This document shows positions 42,809-53,092 of a stretch of DNA of 64,000 nucleotides, one piece after another. The translations under genes and the position numbers were made by a program. The notes beneath the pieces are model-generated. The model was not told the DNA's origin and made no database searches. It worked only from the letters and a program-made list of their open reading frames with translations. Position 1 is the stretch's first letter; each line of letters opens with the position of its first letter. Origin of the DNA: Pyropia haitanensis (taxonomy: Eukaryota; Rhodophyta; Bangiophyceae; Bangiales; Bangiaceae); the NCBI GenBank assembly GCA_008729055.1, contig SDUX01000003.1, positions 1,550,001 to 1,614,000 of the forward strand, in the 5' to 3' direction.

Positions 42809-44383
42809 GTGCTACCAAACCCGTGGACCCCTGGAGAACAGAATTTGGCCGGAATCGGGCGTGCGCGGGCGTGCAGCGGCGTGCGAACCCCCCTCTACGG
42901 TATCGCAGAGGCCGATTTTTCAAACACATGCCCTATAGCGCCGCTCAGTCGTCCGTGCACGGGCTCCGGTGCACTTTTTTTCCACCCATACATGGAGGGC
43001 GTACTAGTGCTCGTACTGGACCTCGACCACATCACCGGAGGGCGTGCACGTCGTTCCCCGCCGAACGACAAATCGCAGTGCACGCGGACGCCTGTAACTC
43101 GTACCGCCGATGCACAAGTTACTCTGGAGTCGTGCAGGCGATGCACGGGTTCCGCACGCGGCCCAGTCGAGGGACGTGCAACGGGTGCGTAAGTCGGTCA
43201 CATTTAACCCGGAATTATACACGGTTCCGCGACATTGCGTCGCCATGTGAGCAGGCCTTCCAGTAACTACTGGGTACACCCGACCAGAGAGCCCTTCATT
43301 CCGTGATGTTTGTCCGACATGATGGACTGACTCGAACCTAAGCCCATCAGATGGCCCACAAAGCAAGCCCATTGCCCGGCGTTTGCCCAATCAGCAAGGA
43401 CGCCACGGACTCACGCAGCCATACCCTCCCACTTCCAAAGTCTGTTGTGACCTGATATCCACACGCAAGTCGACCCGAGGAGTGAAGGCAGCCGACTGTC
43501 ACAACGCGCACTCCCCCTCACCCGCACCACACGAGCACATTTTGTAGCAAACAGACTGCGCGTGGAAGTCGCCGGCGCCTGCGTTGCCGTTGCAGACGAC
43601 CCACCAATGATGACCCAACCTCCGCGACCTGTCTCTGTCGGAGTGCCCGGCCGAAACCGCCCGTTCTCTTTGCACGACCAACACCCTATCGCGACAAGAA
43701 GGCACCGAGTCGCAACCATCCCCCCCATGAAGACCCTCGCCACAAGGCGGCAGTGTGGAAGATGACCCAGACCCATCTCTTCCCCGCCTCTCCCCCGCCC
43801 CCGGCGGCTTCCCGCTTTCAGTGGTATTGTGACGGCCAGCGTTTTTTTCACGAGTACGTGCGACCCTCGACGACGATGCGGCAGCTGGTGGCGGCCGGTG
43901 CCGCCCTCTCCGGCGTAGCCCCCGACAAAGTCAGGCCGCCGTCACCCCCCCCCACCCCCGACAGCGGAGCGGCAGCTACCAGCGGCAGGTTTCAGGCACC
44001 CATTCTTGACAAATGTGAGCGTACAACGAAGTGTATATCTCTGGCGAAGCTGGCGCTGTCGGAGACCTTGGCAATAAATGCAAGTCAAGTGCAGCGGGGT
44101 CGCAGTATAGCTTCAGAGGACTTGAGCTGCGGCTGGCCCAAGTCGCAGTGTGCCTTTCGAGGACTTGGCCAGCACTACATCGAAAATGCTCAGGCCATGC
44201 CGACTTGAGGCACGCCGCTGCACGCGGAGGCACAGCCTCCTGCACGCCAGCTGCACGTCGACGGCACGCGGGGCTCACCAAGGCAGTCGAACCTCGTGTG
44301 CCCCCCATGCACAACTTCGGGCCCGAGTCGTGCTATATTTCACGTCCCGCACGTTTGCCAGGGGTCCACGGGTTTGGTAGCAC
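42809..44383. mobile_element. 1.6-kb AT-richer island bounded by 26-bp perfect inverted repeats
   Basis: 42809-42834 (GTGCTACCAAACCCGTGGAC, then CCCTGG) is exactly the reverse complement of 44358-44383. Just inside, both arms share weaker similarity (GAATTTGGCC/GAAATATAGC, then TCGGGC) and GCGTGCAGCGGCGTGC occurs on both sides. Composition drops sharply in GC between the repeats and returns to GCC/CGG tracts outside, as in the first element. No transposase was recognised and no target-site duplication is clear. A non-autonomous inverted-repeat transposon is the simplest reading. Confidence 0.6.
43762..44208 (+). CDS. Small uncharacterised ORF inside the inverted-repeat island
   Basis: 148 residues from ATG (MTQTHLFPASPPPPAASR). 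Residues about 19-56 look protein-like (FQWYCDGQRFFHEYV, STTMRQLVAAGAALSGVAPD), with a beta-strand/helix pattern faintly like a ubiquitin-type fold. A GTCAGG donor-like site follows at 43930, so the coding part may stop or splice there. The rest has mixed composition. Not assigned to a family; it may be cargo or a captured fragment. Confidence 0.3.
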   Translation: MTQTHLFPASPPPPAASRFQWYCDGQRFFHEYVRPSTTMRQLVAAGAALSGVAPDKVRPPSPPPTPDSGAAATSGRFQAPILDKCERTTKCISLAKLALSETLAINASQVQRGRSIASEDLSCGWPKSQCAFRGLGQHYIENAQAMPT

Positions 44384-44508
44384 TGCGCGGCGGCGGCGCG
44401 ATTCCCCAGATCCGCCGCCGCGCCCGCGGATCGGGCGGCGGCGGCCGCCGCCGCCGCGACCGCCCCCACCGCCGCCGCCGCGACCGCCACCACTGCGACC
44501 GCCACCAC

Positions 44509-44542
<34 letters not shown>

Positions 44543-44551
44543 ATCGCCGCC

Positions 44552-44595
<44 letters not shown>

Positions 44596-45907
44596 CCCCC
44601 CCCCCCCCCCCACGCGCAACGGCCGGCCCGTGCGGCTGTCCGCCCTCCTCACGCGTGCCCGCCGCGTCACCCGCCGCCACCCTCGTCGCACGGCGGCGGC
44701 CGCGGCGGCCCGGTCGGCTGGCTGCGCTCCTGCCCCCTGCGCTCCTGCCCCCCCCCCCCCCCCCCCCCGCCCCCCCGCCCTCTGCCGCCGCCGCCGCCGC
44801 CGCCACCGCCGCCGCCGCCCGTGCCGGCCGTGGCGGGCCTGCCGCCGCCCGCCGTCCCGGCCGTCGCTGCCGCCGCCCACCCGTCCCCGGGGCGGGCTGC
44901 CGCGCGTGTGCCTGCGGGTCTGCCCGCCGGCGGTTGTCCCCCGCCTCCTGGGCAGACGCCCGCCCCCGCCGGCCGCCGTCGCCGTCGCCCCCGCCGGCCG
45001 CCGTCGCCGTTGCCGTCGCCGTTGCCGTTGCCGTTGCCGTCGGCCGGCGCGTGGCGCCGCCCGCCCCCTGCCGGTGCACGCCGCCCTCCGCGTCGCGGCC
45101 CTTCCCCTGCACCCCCCCTCCCCCCCCCCCCCCCACCTTCCGTCGCTGCCGACCACGCCGCGTCAACAACCGTCGCCGCGGCGGCGCGTCGGGTGCAGGC
45201 AGCGGCGGCAGGGGGGTGCCACGCCGCCGCCGCTGCCGGCGTTGCGCCGCGCCATGGCGCCCGCCGCCGCCGCCGCCGCCGCCGCCACCCCCGACACGCT
45301 GCCGCTCATGGCTGGTCGGCTCGGCCGGCGGCGGCCGCGGCGGCGCGCCGCGGCGGGCACGCCGCCGCTGGTGGTGGCGCGGCCGGCGGGCGCCGCCGCC
45401 CCGTTTGTGGGCGCGGGCGTGCCGCCGCCGCCGCCGCCGCCGCCGCGGGCGGCCGTGCCGCCGGGCGGCGCCTTCCTTGCTGGCGCTCGCGGTGCGTTGG
45501 GGCTGTGTGGGCGCCCGCCGCCGCGGGGGTGGCGGCTGCGCGGGTGGCGGGGTCTTGTCGTCGGCGCGCCGCCGGCCGGCCGCTGGGTGTGGGGGGGGAT
45601 GGGGGAGGGGGGGGGGGGGACGCAGCCCGCGCCGGTGGCCGTGTCGTGGGCGCGTGGCGGCCGTCTGCCACCGCCGCGCTGCGTTGGTGCGTTGTGGGGG
45701 GGGGGCGCGGCCGGTGGCCCACCGCTGTTGTGCGCTTCATTAGCTGACGCCCGCCCTTGCTCTCTGCGGCCGCCGTGTGGGGCGCCGCTGCGCGCGGGCG
45801 CCTCTCCCGATTGGTACCCCCCCCCTCCTCCTCTCCGTGCACTGCAACGCCGCTTCTCTACCCCCCCCCCCCCCCCCCCCCCGCGGCCCGTCTCTTTCAT
45901 TCCGACA
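44384..45907. other. GC low-complexity region upstream of the carrier gene
   Basis: GCC/ACC triplet tracts (44398-44600), C runs (44754-44768, 45118-45134, 45861-45882) and a GTTGCC hexamer repeat (45006-45036). The carrier's frame is open through most of it, but nothing resembles a carrier N-terminus. Confidence 0.45.
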
Positions 45908-46837
45908 GTCAACCTGGTCGCCTCTGCCACCGCGCGTGCCGTCTCCATCCTCGCCACCTACCCCATCGACACGCTCAAGACGCGCCTGCAGGCGGCGGCC
46001 ACCCCCCTGTCCATCACCACCGCCGCCGCGGCGGGCCCCCTCTACGCCGGCGCCGCGTCGGCGCTCGTCACCAACATCCCGTACGGGGCGCTCACGTTTG
46101 GGCTGTACGAGACCCTCCGGGGCGCCCTCAACGACGCGGCCGCGGCGGCGCCCGGCTCGGCGGCGGGGCTGCTGCCGCCCATGGCGCGCACCGTCCTGGC
46201 CGCGGTCGTTGGCGACGTGACCGGCTCCCTGTGGCTGACGCCCGGCGAGCTGATCAAGCAAAAGGTGCAGGCGGGCGGGCCCGGCGGCGCGCTCGGCGTC
46301 GCCCGCCGGATGTGGGCGCAGGGCGGGCTCGGCGCGTTTTACCAAGGCTACTCGTCGCAGGTGGCGCGGGACGTGCCGTTCCGCGTCATCCAGCTGGTCA
46401 CGTACGAGGAGCTCCGCCGCCTGTACCTGGCGGCCAAGGTCGCCCGCGCGCGGCCGCCGCGGGCCGCCCCCCGCGCGGTGCCGTTGGCGTCGGCGGTGGA
46501 CGCGGCGGCGGCGGCGGGGAGCGCCAAGGTGGCCATCAGCGGCGTGGAGGGGATGCTCCTTGGGGCGGTGGCGGGCAGCTTCACCGCCGCCGTGACGACG
46601 CCGCTGGACGTGGTCAAGACGCGCATGATGACGGCCGAGGCGGGGGCCCTGTCGGGGGGGGTGCCCGGCGTTGTGCGGCAGGTGTTGCGGGAGGAGGGCG
46701 CGCGGGGGCTGGCGCGGGGGCTGGGGCCCCGCGTCATCTACATTGGGCCCAGCTGTGCCATCTTCTTTGCTGTGTTTGAGGGCGTCAAGGGGCACCTCCG
46801 CCGGGGGAAAAGGGGGGGCGGGGGTGGCAAGGTATGA
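45908..46837 (+). CDS. Mitochondrial carrier family protein, S-adenosylmethionine-carrier-like, 5' end unresolved
   Basis: Six-helix solute carrier (SLC25 type), most like plant and animal SAM carriers of mitochondria or plastids. The three signature repeats are present: TYPIDTLKTRLQ (repeat 1), LTPGELIKQKVQAGG (repeat 2) and TTPLDVVKTRMM (repeat 3). SAMC-like blocks are GAFYQGYSSQVARDVPFRVI, QLVTYEELRR, ARGLGPRVIYIGPSCAIFFA and VFEGVKGHLRR. The basic tail RGKRGGGGGKV ends the protein. The carrier fold starts at VNLVASATARAVSILATYPI, directly after TTCCGACAG, which looks like a 3' splice site, so an upstream exon carrying the ATG is probable but was not found. The frame is open back to an ATG at 45254 through low-complexity sequence. 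Convergent with the C2H2 gene. Confidence 0.82.
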   Translation, partial: VNLVASATARAVSILATYPIDTLKTRLQAAATPLSITTAAAAGPLYAGAASALVTNIPYGALTFGLYETLRGALNDAAAAAPGSAAGLLPPMARTVLAAVVGDVTGSLWLTPGELIKQKVQAGGPGGALGVARRMWAQGGLGAFYQGYSSQVARDVPFRVIQLVTYEELRRLYLAAKVARARPPRAAPRAVPLASAVDAAAAAGSAKVAISGVEGMLLGAVAGSFTAAVTTPLDVVKTRMMTAEAGALSGGVPGVVRQVLREEGARGLARGLGPRVIYIGPSCAIFFAVFEGVKGHLRRGKRGGGGGKV

Positions 46838-47135
46838 GGGGGTACGTTGTGTCCCGTGGGGAGGGGTAGGGGGCGTAGGGGGGCGTCGTCGGCGTGGCCA
46901 GCCGTGTCTCAACAGAGGCACTGTGCCCGCACTGGGTCTCACGTCCAATGTTGCCGGCGGAGGGAGATGCGTGTGCGACGGCGATGAACTGTCCCGCGCA
47001 CACATAGCGCTCCGTATCGAGCACGACCGGGGTCGCTCCTCCTTCGCCCTTTTTGTTTGACCGGCGGTCTCCCGTTCATTCTTTCCCAGAGGTTATTTAT
47101 GGATTGTACAACGCAGGAGGGCGACATACGCGCCC

Positions 47136-48044
47136 TCAAAACTGCTCACAAAATTCCCGCAGCTCCCGCGCTTGCTTCTCCAGCTCCGCGTGCCGCCGCT
47201 TGTGGTAGCCGAGGCTCGACGCCCACTTGAAGCGGCGGGAGCAGCCATCAACGGGGCACTCAAACGGCAGCTCCGACGAGTGCAGCCGCGCGTGTGTGCG
47301 CGCGTACGAGCGGAAGCGGGAGACGACGCCGCAGCCCGGGTGGGTGCACCGAAAGCCCACCGACGGGCGGCCAGCCCGCCGGCGCCGGCCGGGCTCGGCG
47401 GCCGGTGGGGTCGAGCCGCCCACCGGTGCGGCCGCCGCCGACGGCGGCGGCCCCGCGGCGCGCTTGGCCGCCGCGCGAGGCACCGGCGGGCACACGGACG
47501 GGGCGAGCAGCAGGCGGTCTACGCCCCAGCCGCCGCGCCGCGCGGCGGTCGGGCTTGGCGGCGGGGAGCCCGACGGGGAGCCCGGCGGCACAAGCGGGGA
47601 CGGCTGCGGGCTGCCGCCCGATGGGGACGTCGCCACCGAGCAGGTACCCACCAGCGACGCGGGCACCCACGACGGCGGACACCGCGTCGCGTCGCCGGGG
47701 ATCGCCAGCGTGGGGAGGATGCCCAGCGGGAACGCGGGGGCGCTCCGCGCAGCGGGCTTGAACGCGTTGACCGTGTGGCGAGGGCCAAGACGCAGCCGGC
47801 GTGGCGGCGACTGCGGCCGAGCGGCCGCACCCCGGGCACCGACCGACGGGGGTGGCGGCGGCAGTGGTGGCCGCGCACCAGCCGTGATGGAGGCGGCCAG
47901 CGCCGCCGCCGCCGCCGACATGGCGGGTGCCGCCGGGGCCACTGGAAGCGATGACGGCAGACCGGCAAGGCGCGCAACAGTACCACCGGACAGGGGGGTG
48001 GTGGGTGACCGCACCAGGCCACGCAGGCGGGAGGCCGTGTCCAT
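47136..48044 (-). CDS. Two-finger C2H2 (TFIIIA-type) zinc-finger protein
   Basis: Probable nuclear DNA-binding protein of 302 residues from ATG 48044 (MDTASRLRGLVRSPTTPLSG). The first roughly 225 residues are Ala/Pro/Ser-rich and disordered. Two canonical fingers lie near residues 231-285: FRCTHPGCGVVSRFRS with YARTHARLH, then FECPVDGCSRRFK with WASSLGYHKRRH, both C-x4-C-x12-H-x3-H. The protein ends 17 residues later in a short charged helix (AELEKQARELREFCEQF). RRRRAG before finger 1 could be a nuclear localisation signal. Single exon, no frame problem. Target genes unknown. Upstream of the ATG lies a plausible promoter region (48050-48240). Confidence 0.85.
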   Translation of the reverse strand: MDTASRLRGLVRSPTTPLSGGTVARLAGLPSSLPVAPAAPAMSAAAAALAASITAGARPPLPPPPPSVGARGAAARPQSPPRRLRLGPRHTVNAFKPAARSAPAFPLGILPTLAIPGDATRCPPSWVPASLVGTCSVATSPSGGSPQPSPLVPPGSPSGSPPPSPTAARRGGWGVDRLLLAPSVCPPVPRAAAKRAAGPPPSAAAAPVGGSTPPAAEPGRRRRAGRPSVGFRCTHPGCGVVSRFRSYARTHARLHSSELPFECPVDGCSRRFKWASSLGYHKRRHAELEKQARELREFCEQF

Positions 48045-51000
48045 GGCTTGGGGGGATAAAGACAAGGTGCGGAGGACCGAGGACGCACACCGCAGCGTGT
48101 TAGGGGAAGAGGGAGCCGATGGGGGAAGGGAGCAGATGGGAACGAGAGCAGCTGCTTCGTTACAGAGCTTGTCGGGAAACGGTTGTGCTCGGGAGCGGGC
48201 ACGCTCGGTCCCCACACCGGTCGGGGCAATGTTATATACCCTGGCGGACGGTCGCGCTGCCGGTGCACAGAACTCGCCCCCTACCCCTCGCAACCGGCCT
48301 CCTCTGCCATCAAGGCGTCCTAAGCTCGGCCCGTGGTGGCGCGACCCGTGGCGTACGCGGCGCCCTGAGCGTCGGCTCGCTCTGTGACCTGACCTGCAAC
48401 GCAACGCCCGCAGGTCGACTATCCGGGACACCAAAAATGAGAAGCGTGGCCGCGTTTGATACCGTGCCTTTTGGCAACGCGGGTCATGCGCGCCGGAGGT
48501 CTGAGCTCCTCCTCCCTACTCCTAGAGTGTCCGCTGACAGAGCGGTGGGGCCGCTCTCGGGCGGGGCTCAAACACATACCGTGATGGCACATTCCACATC
48601 GGCCCCACAGTGCGGGGGATTGGCGGCCAGCATGCGTGCCGGGCACGTGCAACATGGCAGGCGGGCCGTGCCCATCTTCTGGCTGCAGCTTAGGCTGCCC
48701 CAGCGTGACAGTGACAGGCCGACGCCCCTTGCTGCTTGAGCAGCCGTCGTCCGCCAGCCTAGTGGGCGCGCCGAGCGTGACAAGCCGGTGTCCATTGCCG
48801 CTTGGGCAGTCACACCAGGCCACGGCCGTGGAGAAAGTGGGGGAACCCCGCTGCACGAGCAACAGAATGCTTTGGCAGCGCGCCAATCGCAGCTCTCCTG
48901 TCGTCCCGCTCTTGGGGCCATCCCACCCGTGCGGACGCCACTCACTGTCGTGTGCCGCAACACACTCGCTGAAACAATGACGGGTGAGCGCTGCGCTCAC
49001 GGCGCCCCGAGGTTTCCCGCTGGAGTTGCAGCGCGCCTTTTTTTGCGCCGAGCCGGTTGCGCAGGCGGCCGATCCGAGGAGTGAAGGCAGTCCGCCAGAG
49101 GCGCCTCGTCGGGGACGAATCAGGGGACTCGTCTGTGGCACGAACCGTCAGGTTGCCACGGGGACAAGGCTGCCTGCCGTGTACTGGTCAGGCCACGCCA
49201 CGCAAGCTGGTCCATCTCCCAGTCCCTCCATCATTGGAGACGGAGCACGTGCAGAGATACGCCCAATCTCGCTGGGCGACAACAAAAGTCAGCCGGGCCA
49301 GGCGCTGAGATTCCGGCTCTGCACTGTCCAGTCAAAGCTCACCCTTGGGGACTCCACGGCGCCCACCTCGCGGAGCAGTCCGCTGTGCGACTGCTGTTCT
49401 GCGGCTCGCTTCACGCAACAGGTTCCTCTGTCCAACAAGAACACCCGGCTCATCCTGAAACATGGCTGTCAGGGTCCCATTGGGCCTCGCCCATGACTGG
49501 TGACTTGCCCGGGAACAGGCCACCGTTCGTTGCTCGGGGTGCGGCCTTTCCAAACAGTGCGTGCCCCCGCGCGCGGAGACACGGCGACCACGCCCTAAGA
49601 TAAAAGAGAAGAGGACCCAGCGCTCGTTCAGTTGGCTGGTTGGCGTCCGTTGCTCTGGAGAGGGGTACAGCATCAATCATGAATGTGTAGTACAGTACGG
49701 TCTCAGCCAGTGCTTGAGCAGCCGCCCTGTGCTCGTGTGCCAGTCGAAGACGGCCGTCGCCATCGGCAGGGACGTTGGGGTTGCGACGTGTGAGCCAGGA
49801 ACACAAGGCGACACCCTACAGTTGGACAGCCAAGCGGATTGGTGCTGCCGTGCAGCGTGAGCGTGTGTCTGGCGCGTGCCACCAGCGAGAAAGGCAGTTG
49901 GGTCGCAACACGGAGAAACGCCCGATGGGCCACGACGTTACGTTGGTTTGTGCCGCATGAGCCTGGAATTCCACCGCTTTCTCAGCGCTTGGGCAGCCAA
50001 CTACTGTACGCATGACTGGTGGTGACACACGCAGTCTCGCGGTCCAGGCGGTCTGACCATGTGGCCATGAGGGCAAGGCGCGCGTGGGACTCGCGGAAAT
50101 CCACGGCTGCCCGACTCGGCCGAACCAGTGGAACCCAGACACGGGCTGCTCTTGTCGACAGGTGCGCTTCTCTCTTGGTGGAACGCACCGGGCATCATGC
50201 CCGTCCCCCTCCCATGGCAGCCCCCCTGTGTAGGGACCCCGTGGATGGTGGTAAAGTCGCTCCGTTTGCTTGCCTACCCCCTCCCGGCACGGAGCTGCCC
50301 TCCTCATATAGCTCCCCCCCCGGTCCTCACGTTGCCCCCCTCCCCGGCACGCCCCACACACCCACGTGCCCGCACCCGCCGCGTGCCCCCGCAGGGGCCG
50401 CCCCTCGTCCGTCTCCCCGCAGGCACCCCGCCTCGGGTCACCCCCACACACGCCCTCAACACGCGCTACCCCTGCCGCGGTCCAACGCGCCCGCAACGGG
50501 CGCTCCCCCAGGCAGGCCCGCCCGCCACTCCCCTGCGCCGCCTGCGCCTCCTCCACCGACTACACCCCCCACATCCTGGCTCCCCAGCTGGTCCGGGGCC
50601 ACGCCTCCCCCGCGGTCACCGCCACAGAGCTGCGTCACACCCAACCGAGGTCCCCGCCGCGCCCCTCCACCGGTGCGCCGCTGCCCTCCAATTAGCCACT
50701 GGGCGCCGCCGCCACCAGTGGCTCCCCGCTGGCGCGCTCCAGCCAGCTCCCCCGTGGGCCCGGCGCCAGGCGCCCCGGTCTCCCCAAGTCGCCGGCCGCA
50801 TATCGGCTCCCCCGCTGCCCCCGCGCCGCGCCTCGCGCTCGCCACCGCACGATCACCGGCCGCAACCCGGGCGACTGCCGTCCCGTCCGCGCCGCCACCG
50901 TCGGCCGCTGGGTGGCGCCGCCCCCACCAGCTGCGCCGCCGGCATGCCCCCGCACATCCAGCCGCATTCCCCATCCTTATGCCAACGGCCTCTCCGCCGG

Positions 51001-51179
51001 CGCTCCGCCCACCAGAGCTCCCCCGTCGTCGGCCACGCCGTGTCACCGCGTCGGGCGCATGACCCAACCTGGAATTCCTCATATGGACCCAAGTCCTCCT
51101 GAGGGTAGAATTCCGTCTCCAACATTCTCGAGCTCCTAGAGAGTGACCGTGGCCGACAGGGCTGACCTGAGGCTCGCGG
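48045..51179. other. 3.1-kb region without supported genes
   Basis: From 48430 to about 50250 GC content is lower than average. A short motif related to GCTTGGGCAG recurs (about 48722, 48811, 49716, 49988). From 50280 to 51060 the plus strand is C-rich and would encode only Pro/Arg/Ala-rich sequence. No conserved protein or RNA was recognised. Confidence 0.4.
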
Positions 51180-51375
51180 CGCATCCGCTTGGGACGCCCA
51201 GCGCTTTGGGCGCACCCGCTTGGGGCGCCAGGCGCTTGGGGCGCCAGGTGCTTGGAGCGCGAGGCGCTTGGGGCGCTCCTGCTTGAAGCGCCAAGCGCTT
51301 CCAGCGCACTTGCTCGGGACGTCAAGCGCTTGGGCCGCACCCGCTTGGAACGCCAAGGACTTGCGGCGCGTCCTC
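51180..51375. repeat. Degenerate minisatellite, CGCTTGGGGCGCCA-type unit
   Basis: Roughly a dozen diverged copies of a 14-16-bp unit (for example GCGCTTGGGGCGCCAGG). Units alternate GGCGCC and AGCGCTT palindromic cores. Confidence 0.8.
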
Positions 51376-53092
51376 TCGGGACTCACCATTGGTGCTCAGG
51401 GAGCGCACCCGCGCGCCGGCCCCGTCGAGCACTTTCGTGAGGGCGGTGCCATGGTCGCCGCCCCTTTGGCGGCGAGCATAGCGGCGAGACTCTCCAGCAG
51501 TCGAGCTCTGCAACAACATATAAGCTCTCACTCAGACAACTGGCGGTCAAAGCGCGCATCTGTACAACAGAAAATACAGTCTGGACGTGGTCGGACGCTT
51601 GCGGCGCCGTCGGGCTGCCAAGATAACGATGGAAGCGGTCGATAGGTCAAGAGACCGTGGCCATGCGCCACGGGACAAAGCCTCCCTATTTCTGGTCGCA
51701 GGATTTGAGCGTCGCCTCGCCCGGTTTGCCTCGGCACCGCGCTTCGGACGCCAGCGCCTGTCTTCGCGAGACGACCTGTCACGAGATACTTTGTCCCAAA
51801 GTGTCCTGTCATCCGCCTACAGCTGTACGTCGGTGACTAGGCGGTACAGGTGGCTCGTTTCTGGCCGATGCCAGCGTTGGCTAGACCCCGATTACACCGA
51901 CGCCAGTGTAGGACATCCTCTCTCCAGAACCGCCGCACCAAGCTCCCTTTCCCAGTCGCCGTTCACCTCTGGTCGACTCCCCACACACCGCCGTTATGGC
52001 AACAAGTGATGTGTCACATGCCAGACTCTCGGCGGCTCTTTAGCGCGTGGCACCACGTGGAGGCCCCTTCACGGGGAAGACACAGCACTCGTTTGCCGCC
52101 ACAGTAGCTGTTGCGTGGGGGGTGGGTGTGTATGTGAAGATGGTGTGTCTTACTCCCTAGTCCCTGGCCCCGCCTCCTCACTCGTCCTCATGTGCTCCTC
52201 GGGGGCTCTCCCGCAGCACCAACAAGCACCGCCCCCACCTCATGCCAGACATCCCACCCGGAGCAAACAGCCCCTCCAGACGGCCCTCCTCCCACCCGTG
52301 TCCCCCCCCCCCAGGCACTCCCCTTGCTGCGGTGCCTCCCCTTGCAGACGCAACCCCCTGCCGCAGCACCTGCACTGGGCCCATGGCCGCACCTCCTCGG
52401 GGCTGTCTGCCGCAACCCATCGGCTGCGCCTAAGTCATCCCCTGCTTTGGAGCTGGCCCAGGGGGAGAAGCAGCGGGAGGAGGAGGCCAAACCGTACCCA
52501 ACCCCCTTCGGGCCGGCGGCCCTTCCCTCCGCCAACTGCCCCTCTACGTCATCGCCCATCTCGCAGTCGCCGCAGCTCGGCCGGCGGTGCCCCAAGGCCG
52601 CCCCCTTACTGACACAGCTCCCCATCAGCTACGTCCCACTCCCGACGGCACGCACGCCACGTCATCCGCGTCCGCCGCGTCCGTCATGCCCCTCCACGGT
52701 GCACCCCCCTCCCGGTCGCGCTCCCATGCGCCCATCCGGCTCCGTCAAACTCTCCACCAAGTCGACTGTGTACATGCACAGCCCCGACCCGGCCGGGCGC
52801 GTAACGTCAAAGCGGGGGTATGAATCAGCGTGGGCGGGGAGGGAGTCCCCAACTCACCCAACAGTAGCCACGCATCACGGCCGCCCCATAGCCGCCAGGG
52901 TCGCCCCCCCTTCGACTCATCTCCATTCTCCGACAGTCGGACCGCTACCCCTACAAACGCCGCCTAGTCCGAGTGGAACGCGGCACTGATGAACTGCACC
53001 AGCTTCGGGAATCGGTCGAACGCCGTCAAAACGCCATCAAGGTGACAAACCGGCTGCCCGTCCTCGAGCAACTTCCGTATGCCTGTGACGGT
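51376..53092. other. Region without supported genes
   Basis: Mixed composition to about 52120, then C-rich sequence to 52970 that reads as Pro-rich on plus and Gly-rich on minus. The segment downstream of the kinase-like gene shows no 3' signal I can name. Confidence 0.4.

Noticed and set aside
41700..45780. Extension of the second island into a larger palindrome including both GC flanks
   Set aside because: A weak match between about 41760 and the reverse complement of about 45745 was seen, but it is interrupted and short. Only the 26-bp perfect repeats are claimed.
52188..52625. Minus-strand ORF beginning MGSCVSKG, an N-myristoylation-like start
   Set aside because: The rest is Gly/Ala/Ser-rich with no domain, lying in a C-rich tract where frames stay open. 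No support as a gene.
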